NCBI GenBank assembly: GCA_021464415.1
Contig: CM038471.1
Coordinates: 72,022,851-72,086,850 of the forward strand
DNA from: Lonicera japonica
Taxonomy: Eukaryota; Streptophyta; Magnoliopsida; Dipsacales; Caprifoliaceae
Direction: 5' to 3'
Length of the DNA stretch: 64,000 nt
Position numbers and translations under genes: made by a program. Positions 11,896-24,837 of the stretch are shown here, in pieces (position 1 is the stretch's first letter; each line of letters opens with the position of its first letter). A model generated the notes under the pieces. It ran no database searches and was not told the DNA's origin. It worked only from the letters and a program-made list of their open reading frames with translations.

Positions 11896-13668
11896 GATAA
11901 ATAAATACATTCACTACTTTATCAAGTCATAAAAAAGATTTCTTTAATAATTGAATTATATTAAAAAAAAAATGGGTAAAAACTCCATCTATAAGAATGT
12001 TTTTTGAAAAAAAAAAACAGAGAATAGTATTTGTTTGAAGTAAAGGCATGCTATTTAATTCTTCTTAGCCTATGATTCCTATTCATCATTTGTGTTTGAA
12101 AAAAAAAAATTAATGCAAATTTTGTTTTGCAAAATGTGTTTTTATTTTTTAATAAGTATATTTTTATGTATCTCGCGTAACTTAATTTAGAGTAATGTCA
12201 ACTAAACCCCAATAGATAGTAATGCATTAAAAAAACAAGGACCGCAAACTTAACTTTGTATAATTAAAAAAAAAGTTATCATGTGTGTTTTTCATCAATA
12301 AATGAATTTAAATTTGTAACTTGTAGAAATAACTCTATATATAGCACTGTCAATTAACATTTAGACATAGTAATATAATCTGCTAAAAAACATGCAATAC
12401 AAACTTAATTTTACACGATACCATAAAAAGTTACAATCCAAAATTTACAACAAAGCTAACATTGCATCCTTTTAAAATTTGGTAAATTATAGATCCTTAA
12501 TTTACTAAATTATCATGTGCTAATTCTTTTGCAGAAAACTTTCTTAAACAAACTACATTTTCTAATATTCCATATAATATGAATAGCTAGGTCAAATTAA
12601 AATTTTCCAATAGTTTAAGAAAATCATAAGAAATCATTTGTGAAGATCGACCAATTAATTTCTTTGAGATCTACTGGATAGATATCGTGTTGATTTTATA
12701 AGCACCAACAACATGTATATTTTTATTTTTAGTAAAAAAAATTACATGTATCAATAGGCACTCATATTTTTGACAGAGACCATACACATATGATACACGT
12801 GGTAATTGAGTACAATAATGTTAGCTTGTAGGTAGGTAGGTAGGTAGGTAGAATATGAAATAATGCTCGGTCGCTCGATCCTCGAGTTTAGAATAATGTA
12901 ATATATATGGATCAAGTTATTTAATCAATTTTAAAAAAATTAATCGATGTAGATGGTGGGCATGCAACGATCGACATATTATCACAATCCCGCATTTTAA
13001 CCAATACATATTTAATATGTCAGTTGATTTAATTAAAAAAAATGACTAAATATTTTCTCATAGTATACCTTGATTTGGCATATAATTTTCTTATTTTTCA
13101 TATTATTCAAAAATTGCCTCCAAGCTAATTAATTCTTGGTTCTCCACTGAAAATAGTTCCATCCAGCTAAAAAAAATCACGAAAGTTAATTATCAAAAGT
13201 ATAGTAAATTAAATTTTAAAAAATGAATCCAATTGTATTGGAGGACTGAGGAAACAATAGTTAAAACACAATGGTGAAAAAAGGGTATCGATCAATGAGA
13301 ACAAAGAATTTCATTTTGAGTTAATAGAACTTAATTTGAGTGTAGTTTTTGTAACTCCATCCTCAACTAGAAAGGAAAAATAAAAGAAGAAATTAGGACT
13401 ATATATGGTGATAAAGATAATAAATAAATATGTAATGCAGTCAACTAAAAGAAAAAAGTACACAATGGATATATAAATAAAATATATGTGAATAGGACCA
13501 GCCTAAGAATAAGTTGGGCCAGAAATTTAGCCTGGGCTAAGAATAGTATTATAAGATAGCAATGGAATTAATGAAAATTTTAGGCTGGGCTATAGCTAGC
13601 CCCCATCAGCCCATTTCTAAATCCGCAAAAAAAAAAGTGTCAACTCATTATTTGGAAAAGAGTAGGTT
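11896..13668. other. Upstream flank of copy A, no gene seen
   Basis: AT-rich intergenic sequence. The part to 12875 is duplicated at 63035-64000 and includes a short GTAG tetranucleotide run near 12830-12850. The remainder to 13668 shows no open frame with recognisable motifs. Confidence 0.6.
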
Positions 13669-13886
13669 CACTTAATTTTGAGCGGAGATATTGGCATCCA
13701 AAAAAATTTAACAACACTTCCACTTTCATTCAATTCTTTGCAACCGAGTAAGATGTATGTTACTCAATTTTTAAGAACCGAGTATAAGTTTATATATTCA
13801 GTTATTGACAACCGAGTAAAGTATTATCAAGTTTATACTCGATCTTTCATAACCAAATATCTCCACCCCCTAACTTTTTATTCAAT
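13669..13886. mobile_element. MITE with TATTGGCAxCC ends, cut by the assembly gap
   Basis: The sequence from GATATTGGCATCC onward resembles the element at 47334-47578: both share the phrases CTTTCATTC, CAACCGAGTAA and TTTATACTCG in the same order. Only the left part is present, because the N run starts at 13887. The family could not be assigned from the ends alone. Confidence 0.6.
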
Positions 13887-13986
13887 NNNNNNNNNNNNNN
13901 NNNNNNNNNNNNNNNNNNNNNNNNNNNNNNNNNNNNNNNNNNNNNNNNNNNNNNNNNNNNNNNNNNNNNNNNNNNNNNNNNNNNNN
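13887..13986. other. Assembly gap (100 N)
   Basis: Exactly 100 N, a conventional filler for a gap of unknown size. Beta-glucosidase copy C loses its exons 11-13 here, so the true gap may be large. Confidence 0.99.
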
Positions 13987-14183
13987 ATTTACCAAATTAT
14001 AAGCTTGTGTACACATCAAGAACGAGGAGAGAGTACATACCGGTGTGCCAATAGGGACCCCGTCTTTTTCCGCTGAGCCAAACAAAAAAAAGTATTTCAT
14101 TAAGCTTCAAAGTAATTAAAATTTCATGAAAGAAAAAGTAGGGAGAGTTTCATTTTATATATTGGATCATCCCTAGACATGTG

Positions 14184-14540
14184 CAGGGGCGAACCTAGGG
14201 GGGACAGGGCAGGCTTTAGCACCGGGGAAAATTTTGAAAAACCTACTAGCACTTGTAAAAGAAAAATAAAAAAAATAGTTTAAACCCACCCCTTTACTAA
14301 GTTTTAGCCCATCCCCTAACCAACTCAAATATATATTAGCTAGAGACCTAGAGTCTGTAATAGATGAATTTAAATCATTAAAAACTCGTAGAGCTCAACT
14401 TTGTTAAATAATTTTCATTATGTATGAATTCAAATATTTAAATTATGCTATTAATTTTTTTTCACTATATAGTTATATTTTAGATTATTTTTTTGTTACT
14501 ACATAGCCCACCCCTCGAAAAATTCCTTGGTCCGCCTCTG
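14184..14540. mobile_element. hAT-type MITE in intron 9 of copy C
   Basis: The ends CAGGGGCGAACC and GGTCCGCCTCTG are imperfect inverted repeats of the common plant hAT form CAGxGGCGGAxCC. Flanking 8-bp sequences GACATGTG and GTTATGTG match at six positions and look like an aged target duplication. Copy B intron 9 continues straight through the same flank near 55905 without the insertion. Confidence 0.75.
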
Positions 14541-15934
14541 GTTATGTGCGCTTTTGAAAAAAAAGTAAAAAAATTAGCAACAAATTTCGTGATAGTTAAC
14601 AAGTTTTAATTTTAACCTTTGAGTACGTACTTATCAAATTAAAATTAGCGTTTTAATTTTAATTGCGTGTCCTGTATAGCTGATGTATTTATACATATTT
14701 AGGTTTATGAACTCACTTGTAAGAGCAGCATGATTGTCAGTAGTAAAGCTCAGGTTAACCTTATTCACAGATAGCAGTGGAGACGCATAATTTGTTGTAT
14801 AATAATTTACGCCCAAGAAATCAAGTGACCCTTTTAACATCTTTGATTCCTCTTCTGTGAATTTGGGCAATCTGTCGCCCACATTTTTTCTCATGCTCGA
14901 CGGATAGTGTCCGTACGTCATGGGATGTAGAAACCTCCACTCACAAACAAAAATTTAAATTTAGTAACCAAAAATCATCGTTAGCTAAAAGTTAATTTTT
15001 TGGCCTCTATTTTGACTCAATTCGTTGATAAATGTTTTAATTCTTTATAGATGATATCAGTAGGCTGTATGTAATCCATTTCTGTACAAAAATAGAGTAA
15101 GATTTTTATTTTCTGTATTATTTAGCTATAATGGGAACACAGCTTTTGTTTATAAATTACTTACCATCCTAAATAGAAATCAATTGCTCTATATGAAGCC
15201 TTGAGGGCTGCAAGTGTGTTGGTTTTGGGCACAAACCAATGAGTTACTAATGTCGTCCCAATCTCTCCCTTTTGATACTTCTGCATACATTTAAACTTAA
15301 TTTAGTCAATTGCAACATGAAATTAATTAACCTTATTGGATTTTTCAAAAGCAAATGTTAGATCTAGTAATTGTACATTATGCTTTCAGAGCAGTAATTT
15401 GCATGTTTTGGCTAAAGCAATTTTTGCTTTCGGAATATATAGCTACCAGCTAGCCTAAAAATTAATTTTCACGAAAAGAGGAAAACAACATACCTGATAC
15501 TTTTCCCTGTAAACTTTGACTGCAGCTCCATGAGCAAGAATTAGGTGGTGCGCTACGATGTAAGGTTCTGTCCCTGAGTTACCCTTGCTGCAGTTTCCAA
15601 CAAAGTTGGAGCACCGTCCAGGTGCATAGGTCCCGGTTGCATATCCAAACATGCTAAATGACAACGGCTCATTTAGAGTAATCCAGTGTTTGACTCGGTC
15701 ACCAAATTCTTTGAAGCAGAGGTCAACATAGTCACGATAATCATTCCTAAAATTAATTTGAAAAAAAAGAAGGAAAATAAAAACTATATTAATTAAGAAA
15801 GCAAATCGGAGGGGGCATAATAAGAAGTCGGGATCCTCCTCCACCGAGAAAATAAAATCTGATACAACTTTAAAATTTTTAGCTAAATAGTAGGTGACCT
15901 CATTTTTTCGTACATTTTATGTATACAAAAATTA

Positions 15935-16111
<177 letters not shown>

Positions 16112-17640
16112 TTAAATAATTACCATAGGATAAACATCATTGATAACATTATTGTAGAATTTTATTCCTTCTAAACTCACTCCTCCACTGATCTTCCCAC
16201 CTGAAATTGAAAGAAAAAAAATGGGTCGCGCGTTATCAATAAAAGAATACTAACAATATCATTAGATAAATATTAAATTATCTTTTTCGAAAAACATTTA
16301 AATACGAATACAAAATGAATCTATTAGAATTGTAATCTTACGGGTAATATTCTTGTCCATGAGATGGAGAATCTGAAAGCCTCCATGCCAAGTTCCTTAA
16401 GCAATTTTATATCCCCTACAACATTATCCAATTATTATTTAAATTAATTTTTTTTCACAAAAAAAAAATAAAAAATAGAGATTACGTTTCATCACTAGCG
16501 TATTAAATTGTTATGGTGAAATTCTAAACATCATAAAAAAGTGTGAAAAAGGAATATTTTTGAATGTATAAACCACACCTTATATCGATGATAAAAATCA
16601 ACGGCTACATCTCCTGTACTTCGGTCCCAAATTTTTTCTGCCATGCACAAGTACACGCATTAATTGTTTAAAAAATTAAGATATAATACACTAAAATTAA
16701 ACTTGGAGAAGATGTCCAATTTGTTAATTACTAATGTAAGACTTTTTAATTTATGATCTTTACGCGCATTTATTATTATTATTATTGTTATTAGTATTTT
16801 ATTTTTCATAAATTTAATGTTTATTAATTTCTATTTTTTTGCCCACTTAGTTATAACACATATATTTTGGATTTATTAAGTACGGAATAGTAAATAAAGT
16901 AATAAGCCAAGATGGCAAGATAGTAATATAAAATTGACTACCAGGGTTCAAGTCCTCTCCTCTACCCCTTCCCCCAATCGAACCATCTTTGATGTATCTA
17001 TTGTTTGTATAAAAAAATAAAATAAAATAAAAATAAACGATACAGCTTTTTTAATTTATGCTTTTCTATATGTTAAAAATGAAAAGTGAAAGGATAAATA
17101 GCTCCTTAATATTTAATCAAGCCAAATCAATACCATTAAAAGACAAGCACATGGTTGGTTCCTCTAAGTAAACAGATATATACAAGCAATTTAATTATCA
17201 GTTCTCTTATATATGTATATAATATATTTTGATCAAGTTTAAGGCATTTGATCATAACTTCTGTGTATATTTAACAAGTTATATAATTATTAAAATTACT
17301 GCAGAATGACCAATTCATCACCACACAGTCAACGACCAAAATTAAATACGACAAGGTGCCTATAAAGTAACGTCACAAGTAATAAGATAGCTTCCTTGTA
17401 TTATAAGTGAGACCATAGTGTTGAGATTGGGAATTGTAGAATAGTGGATAAAACAATCTTCTCATGTCCTCACTATTGAAATACAATGGCAAGTTCGAAT
17501 ATTGGCTGGCACTTATATATTTATAAATCTTAGATCTGGAACGAATTGACATGTATACAAATTGACCTTTAGCAATAAAAATATCTCTCTATATTTTATT
17601 AATAAAATATGTTACTAAAAATCGATCTATACCATATCCT

Positions 17641-17642
17641 GG

Positions 17643-17680
<38 letters not shown>
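17641..17680. repeat. (TA)n microsatellite
   Basis: About 38 bases of alternating TA in intron 2 of copy C. Confidence 0.85.
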
Positions 17681-17682
<2 letters not shown>

Positions 17683-18625
17683 GCATAAAATAAATTTTAC
17701 AATATCATAGGCAAAACACAAAGTATATAAAATATTGTACACAAAATTGAACGATATCAATTATAGCACCAATCAACAGTTAATTATTTTAACTATTTGT
17801 TTTCGAAACCAATTATATTTACACACTTTATACTTTTTATATATCCAGCATTACTTCTAATTTTAAAACATGAAATCCAAGCTTTGTTTTTATTATCGAC
17901 CGGAGAAGTCTTAAATATGTTTTAGTTTACAAAAGTTAGAGTGGCTTTTCCATAAAATCAATTAGATGGTCGCGTAAGTACAGCCCGGGGCCAGGAAACG
18001 TCCCTTGTCTATACAAAGGGAATTAATGATATTATTTTATAGATTTTATATAAAACAATTTTAGTTAATTAATAGTAAAATTGGACTATCAAGAAAATAA
18101 TCGTACTTCAATAGTTCAATTTTAAATTATTTGAAACAACGTATACTTTTCTTGAACCGCTTCCCATAGTTTATATCTGTTATTATTTTTTATTTTTTTT
18201 TACTAATTATTATATAAAATAATACAGGAAGATGCCAAGAAATATCTTTTTGAAGGTCGTAAAATAGGAATAGATCCAATCGCTATGTGGATCTCGTAGG
18301 CGAAACGGTGACTTCATGTCCAAGAAAGTGTTTGGTTAATACTCATATTGATTAGTTTAATTTATCCCATTTTCTGGTTCTGTATATGGCTATTTAATTA
18401 ACAAATTAATGTGCCATTATAAATTTACAGTTGACCCTGATAAAGTTTTAATTATTTTGTCGATAGATGTAATTAGCTATATTAATTCCTCGATAACTTA
18501 AAACGTTACACATAAAGTATATAAAAAATTGTATATATATAGTAATTAATTTGTTATCTACTAAAGAGGTCAATGATTAAGCAAACTTCAGTTCTTAATT
18601 AATTGCATAGAACATTGTGTACATC

Positions 18626-19805
18626 CAGTGACGGACCCAGGAATTTAACCAATGGGAGGCAAAATTTAAAACACACAAAAGTATATTTAAAGCCATAAAA
18701 ATTTAACCACAGACATAATCGCATTAATAGTAATACTTGATACAATTAAAAGTCTTACATACTTAATGTCTACAAATTATAATAAAATTCTACGAGGCTT
18801 CATATTTTGAAAGCATTTTAACAAGTCCTCCATATTAATATTATTGAAAATGTCTTGTTTAATGTATGTCACCAAACAGTCATTCATAAATTCATCTTCC
18901 ATTCAATTGCGTATCTTAAAACCCTTTTGTATAGCATAAATACACCTAATATTATTGATGATGTTAAACTTAATGTATCTTAAAACTGTACATAAATCAA
19001 CTAACATTGACATTGTATCAAACAAAACCCTTTTGGCCCATTGGTTGTTAAAGTAATAAATTAATTAGAAAACTAGTTAATTTTATTGACAATTTCAAAT
19101 AATAAACTTTAAATGTACCATCTAAATTAATAATAAATTTCATGAATAAAAAAGATAATATAATATCTCGCCAAAAAGATAACTTAATACACCTAATATA
19201 ACTAATATTTTAAATTAAGGATTTAGACCTAATTCCAAAATCACCAAATATTCAACAATTTATCAATATTTCAAGAAATACACTTAACATTATACAACTA
19301 ATCAATAAATACAACTCATATTATGCAAGTAATCAAGAAATAAATTTATACCTAAAATTAAAAAGTAGATCTAAGAAAATAAATACCTTGAAAAGTTGAA
19401 ACGAGAAGTGTAGAGTGGGAGGGATGGCCGAATGGAGGATGAGCAATGGCCGCTTAGCCGATCGCCGGAAGAAGAAGAGAATGTGAATAAATGGAACTAT
19501 GGAAGAGTGAAGGAAATAGGATGGACAAGTGAAGAATGGGAGGAGAGAGAACCCGAGAGTGTGAAGAAATGAAAAAATGGACGGTCTGGGCGCCTAGTAG
19601 TGTGTTTGATAATTTAAAATGGAAATTTTGTAATGAACCTTACAATTTTTCTCCTTACACTCAGGTACCCTCAAGTATAACGTTATGCACATAAGTCCCT
19701 ATATATATTTTTTTTTCAAAAAATACCCCATATATACTATAAAAAATCAACAAAATCCAACGGGGGAGCCTTGCCCCCCCTTACCCCTATGTAGGGACAC
19801 CCCTG
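18626..19805. mobile_element. hAT-type non-autonomous element, 1.18 kb
   Basis: It begins CAGTGACGGACCCAGG and ends GTAGGGACACCCCTG, which read as imperfect inverted repeats of hAT type. Flanking sequences TGTACATC (18618-18625) and AGTACATC (19806-19813) form an 8-bp target duplication with one mismatch. It sits in intron 2 of copy C and holds no long open frame. The interior contains a GC-richer stretch near 19400-19600. Confidence 0.78.
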
Positions 19806-20414
19806 AGTACATCTATTTATTTTATTAGGAGTTATACTTGTTAATACGCATTTCACATTAAACTAAGAATTTCATTTCCTTTTATAACATAATCAATGTA
19901 CATATATACACACTATATAGATCTATTTAGTAAATAAGTTTTTACTACTCCAAACGTTAAAATTAGTGCTTTAGGTAACTAAAAACTACTAAACTTAGTT
20001 TATGGTAAAAAATGTATGATTTCTCGAATCCACCAGGGGTTCAAACCCTTGTCCCTTCCCCCTCAATGAATGCGCGTCCAGATGTAGGTCGTATAAAAAG
20101 AAAAATATTAATTCATAGTACTATAACCAAAAATAACACATGTTTCTCCTGAATTTGTCCCACTAATTAATGTGTTGCTTAATTTAGAATCAAACATACA
20201 TGCATGTACAAAATAGACAAAGAACCTGGATGATTATGAGTGAAAGTATCCCATATACTAGGTCCTCGTCCTCCTTGGTTTGCTGCTCCTTCGATCTAAT
20301 GTATAAACCATATTTATATACATTAGCAATACCGTTTTAATACGTAACATGTTGATAGAGGAACATTAACATTGTCATGGCTGGCCGACCATTTGCCAGC
20401 ATATACACTTTTAG

Positions 20415-20722
20415 GAGGTGTTTATTTTTGCCTCTGAATGTTTACTGGGAGAGTTTTAAGCATTCGGATATACAATAAGCTATTTCTTTTTTTAAATCAT
20501 TAAAATGCTAAAGGATATTTTTTAATGATTAAGCATTCAGATGTGCAATAAGCTTTTTTTTCTTTTTTTTAATCATTAAAAAGCTAACAGATCTTTTTTA
20601 ATGATTAAGCATTCAACGTTAAGTGGTATTAGCTCCGCTGGATGCTTAATGTTGAATTTAAATCATTTTTTTATACAAACATTTTATATTCAAAAATTCA
20701 TTCAAAATAAAAAACAAACATT
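20415..20722. mobile_element. hAT-like MITE, 308 bp, in intron 1 of copy C
   Basis: Exact 8-bp flanking repeats ACTTTTAG at 20407-20414 and 20723-20730 bound an insertion that copies A and B lack. The ends (GAGGTGTTTATTTTTG and AAAACAAACATT) are only loosely inverted. A further 60-70 bases to about 20795 are also absent from copy A, so the boundary may be more complex. Confidence 0.6.
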
Positions 20723-21398
20723 ACTTTTAGAGCTTAGATTCAACACCTAACATTAAGTAATTAGCATTTAGTAATCAAAGGTTTAAAAAAAAAACACTTT
20801 AGTAACAAGTATTTATCGCAATTTTTGAAAACTCTTTCTTTCTTTCCTTTTTTTTTTCAACGCTTTTAGAAGCACGTCCTCTAATTAATTAACCGCCCCA
20901 AATTTTGCAAGTAATTGGTTCATTTTTTTTCTAAAGTAAAATTTGGTGTAGCTCATCAATTTTTATGTTTAAAAGTTGTCAAAAAAAAATTGTTAAAAGA
21001 ATTCAATTCAAATTAGTATAGTTTAAAACACAATTTATAAACAAATAAACCAGGTCGATCAGTCCGTTTCAGAACCCCTTTATAAATTGTTTATATCATC
21101 AAAATATATATATATGTATGTATGTCTAATGTGAATTGTTAATAATTAGTATATATGTACCTGGTAAGCAGCTGAGGCTGCCCCAAAAACAAAATCATCA
21201 GGAAAAGCAGACCGATTGAAAGGAGGTCTATAATGGGCAGGAGGAGTTGTACTTTGTGCACTTGAATGAGTACCCAAAAACTGAATAATCACTACTAAAA
21301 AGCACAAGAGAATCAAACCTCCTCTATTGCCCATTTCTAGTTATATAACTTAATAACTTAATTTGTGTAAGTCCATCATGCAACTCGCTTTGCCTTTG

Positions 21399-21408
21399 CT
21401 ATTTATAG
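21399..21408 (-). promoter_or_regulatory. TATA box of beta-glucosidase copy C
   Basis: CTATAAATAG on the minus strand, about 65 bp upstream of the start codon, conserved in copies A and B. Confidence 0.65.
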
Positions 21409-24400
21409 AGTCACAATACACTCGCGCGCTAGTTTATCAAGTCATTAAAATAATAATTGTATTATACTATACAGCTGGGTCAATTTATAAAATTCCACGT
21501 CTTTAAGTATAAATAAATAATTTTAAGAAAACAAAGAAATCATTCAATTCATTTGTGAAGACCACGTACTTTGAGATCTGGATGATATATATCGTGTTGA
21601 TTTTAAATATAAGCACCAACCACATGTATGTATATTTTTATTTTACTATTTTTAAATTAATTATGTTTATATCAATACAGACTCCGTTCCTAGTTTTTGA
21701 GATCTTTGATATATCATATACATATTGGTGGTAAGTGGGTACGTACAATGATTCACATGTGATATATAAGATTAAAAATTACTTATTTTTTTCAAGATTT
21801 AATTTGTGGATTCATAGCTAGCGAAGCAAATTAATTTTTAGGGAATTGAAGGGCAGGGAGATATAGGCTCAAACTCCTATTAGGGCTAGGTTGAAATCTG
21901 ATGACAGACCATTTCAAAATTTTCAAGGAACAGTTGTTAGGAAAAGAGTTATCCTTATTTGACATTCTAATTATTGACTGTATTTTTTTTTAGACCTAGT
22001 ATGTACGTATTTGTGTAATTGGGGGCGTTCAATTCATTAAAATATACAGATTAACTTGAATAATCAATTCAAACGGATGACTGAGTTAGCTAGATACAAA
22101 CACCAAATCAAAAGATAAAAGATATCACAATCAAAGAGTTACAACTTCCACATTTATATATACAGGTTTATATATAAGAATGTACGTGTTACTTTTCATC
22201 TGTCTTAATTTATACTGGGATGATTATTCTTAAGTAGCCTCAATTGAATGGCCTCCAGCTTTACTTGTTCGAGCACTCATGGTGCAAGTAATTAGGGTAA
22301 GTAAGATAAATTTACACTACTTTAAGCATTGCTTAAATGCATAAGGTGGACACAATACTTAAATGCGTTTGGATGTGACTCTCCGTCTCTTACTTCTTCT
22401 ATTTTTACTCTATCTCTTTAAGTTCTCTCTTAAAATATAATATAATATTTATTTTATCTCTCTCATTTTATCATACCACTAACATACCATTATTTCAAAA
22501 GCCAAGTACATACTATATTTACTATATAGACCCCAAAGTTTGTCATTGTGGATGCTCTTATATATGTCATTGCCAACCCAGCATTGTAATTGATTAATCT
22601 CATCTAATAAAATAAAAATAAAAGCATGCAAGTTGAGTGTTGAAATCACTTAAATATACAGATGGCAATGGGTGAAATTTGGCTAAACCCGACCTCTTTA
22701 TAAATCCAACTGATCGAAGTTCAACTAGTGTCGGTTCATTTTTTATTTTAAAAAATTCGAACCAGCCCCCAATGGTATATGTGTAAACTCATACCTACCC
22801 CCAACTGAGATAATTATTAGCGTATTTAAAGAAAAAAATTATATCATGTGAGATCAGACAGGTTAAATTGATCTGTGCAAACTCGAACACCTAGTTTTTA
22901 GTTTAAAAGCTAAACCCGCCTTGGTGTTAAAAAAATTTAATAAATACTAAGGTCAAATCAAGCAGGTTAATTTTGTTTTATTTTCAGGATATAGTTATTC
23001 ACCTAATTTTAGAATAAATATGAGTTATAGCTTTTAATTGTTGATTATGGTTAAGTTACTGTTTTTTAAGGGTAATTTAGACTTTGGATGACGAAATTTA
23101 TCAAAATTAGTGTTTGGGTGCCGTTTTAGATGGGATTTGGTCGTTAAACCAGTCAACTTTGTCTCTCTCAATATTTTACAGATTCTTCTAATTTTGCCCC
23201 TCTATACAATTTACCAACACCCATTAAATAAAGACAATGATTCAAATGTACGTGTTTATTGTGGATTTATGTATTTATAGGTGAGTGACACTAAATTTAA
23301 TATTTAGCGGATAACACTAGCTGCTCATGTATCTTCCTAATTTTGAGGATTACATAATATATATATATATATATATTTCCCTCAACTCAACGTCATCTTC
23401 GCAATATTTCCAAATATATATAGTTATATATTATGATGAATTCGATTAATTTTTATAATCAAGTATTTTAATAGATCTTAAAATATGCACGTCTGCTCAT
23501 GACTAATTTCAATGGTATGGCATTTTAAAAGATGGTGGACTTAATTGGGACGTGCAAAGGATATTGAAGATATTGGACCTATCTGGTTAAGCATTTGGGA
23601 TTATTTAGCTGGCTCATAAAGTATTAACTTAATTTCAATAATTATATAAAATCAAATTAATTGAGAATCTCACGTGGAATTGGTGAAAAATATGAAGGTT
23701 AATTAATTAACCTCTTTATTAACAGTATAGTGATTTAAAACAGCTATATATAATTCATAGTTACTATTTTAGTTTTACATATCTAGAAAAAAAAAAAGAA
23801 GAAGAATATCGAAGAAGCTATTTTGACATAATAATGGTTAAGAATAAAATCAATTTATTATAAATATTTATTATTCCGAAAAAAAAAAGGCGTCTCTTCA
23901 TTTGATATAGATGATCCCCACACACAAGTGAGCTTTAAGCCTTAAAAAAAAGAAAATCTTTTTTAAAAAATTCTTTTAACTAACCATGTTTCTAGCTAGT
24001 CTATATTTAATTGAGAGGGAGGGAATTGTTTGATCTTGGGGGAAGAGAACAGTATGGGAGTTTCAAGAATCAAGCGCAAGACCTCTTGGTTAACAACCGA
24101 GACTTATACCACTTAATCCATCCAATCAAATGTGCCCTTGATAATACTTGTCATCTCTTGCTATCTAAAAACCCTAATCTTCTTCATTTTGGAGTTAAGT
24201 AATCAGTTGTTAGCAGTGTATAATTATAATCTCTAGTAGTATCCTAACTGAGTTCTCTACTTCTTAAAAAAAAATTGCATGTCCCTCCCAAAGCAAACTC
24301 TCATTCTTCTAACATTTTAACCAATTCCAATCACTCTTTCTTCATGCATGTGATACTGAAAAACAAACTAATATAGAGAGAGAAGAAGAGACGATGGGAA

Positions 24401-24788
24401 AAAGCGGCAAATGGACTCGTAGTCGACGAGGGGCGATTGACGCAATTTTAAATGGGTGCTTCTAAAAATACTCCCTCTGATCGATATTAGAGATAAATTT
24501 TCCCTCTGACAAAAATACTCCCATTAGAAACTGACAAGTGTTTCATTTGAGGATTTAAAATTGGGCCGAAATAGATAGTCAATCATCACGTAAAGATTCT
24601 CGATCCCTTTGTATTAGTGACTCAACTCGGTCTTTAAACATTTCTGCCAAGTTTTCCATTTCTTTAATTTATTAATATTTTAAAAAATCTATTTTTTTCT
24701 TCTCCCCAAATCTAATTCCGAGTGTATATATTGATCCTTGTATTGCTTATAGCCATATATATACATATTAAAACAAGTTTTAAGTATA

Positions 24789-24837
<49 letters not shown>

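Larger units (their letters stand above)
1292..12875. repeat. Segmental duplication, copy A
   Basis: After removal of two copy-specific insertions (2539-8627 with one ATACA, and 9799-10361 with one TAA), this segment aligns along its whole length with 59099-64000. About 4924 bases align with 4902, with only scattered substitutions and small indels. It contains exons 1-5 of beta-glucosidase copy A and about 1 kb of upstream sequence. The right limit given is where the partner copy leaves the window, so the duplication may extend further. Confidence 0.92.

Noticed and set aside
13678..14100. Open frames running across the N gap on both strands
   Set aside because: They exist only because N is read as sense. 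The minus-strand one contains exon 10 of beta-glucosidase copy C.
22630..23240. Possible mobile-element remnant between copy C and the giant element
   Set aside because: No terminal repeats, target duplication or coding motif could be found.
24011..24202. 63-codon open frame
   Set aside because: No motif, no splice support, typical chance frame in intergenic DNA.
24394..24465. Short frame beginning MGKSGKW, like the start of some plant IQD proteins
   Set aside because: It stops after about 20 codons and no further exon could be found.
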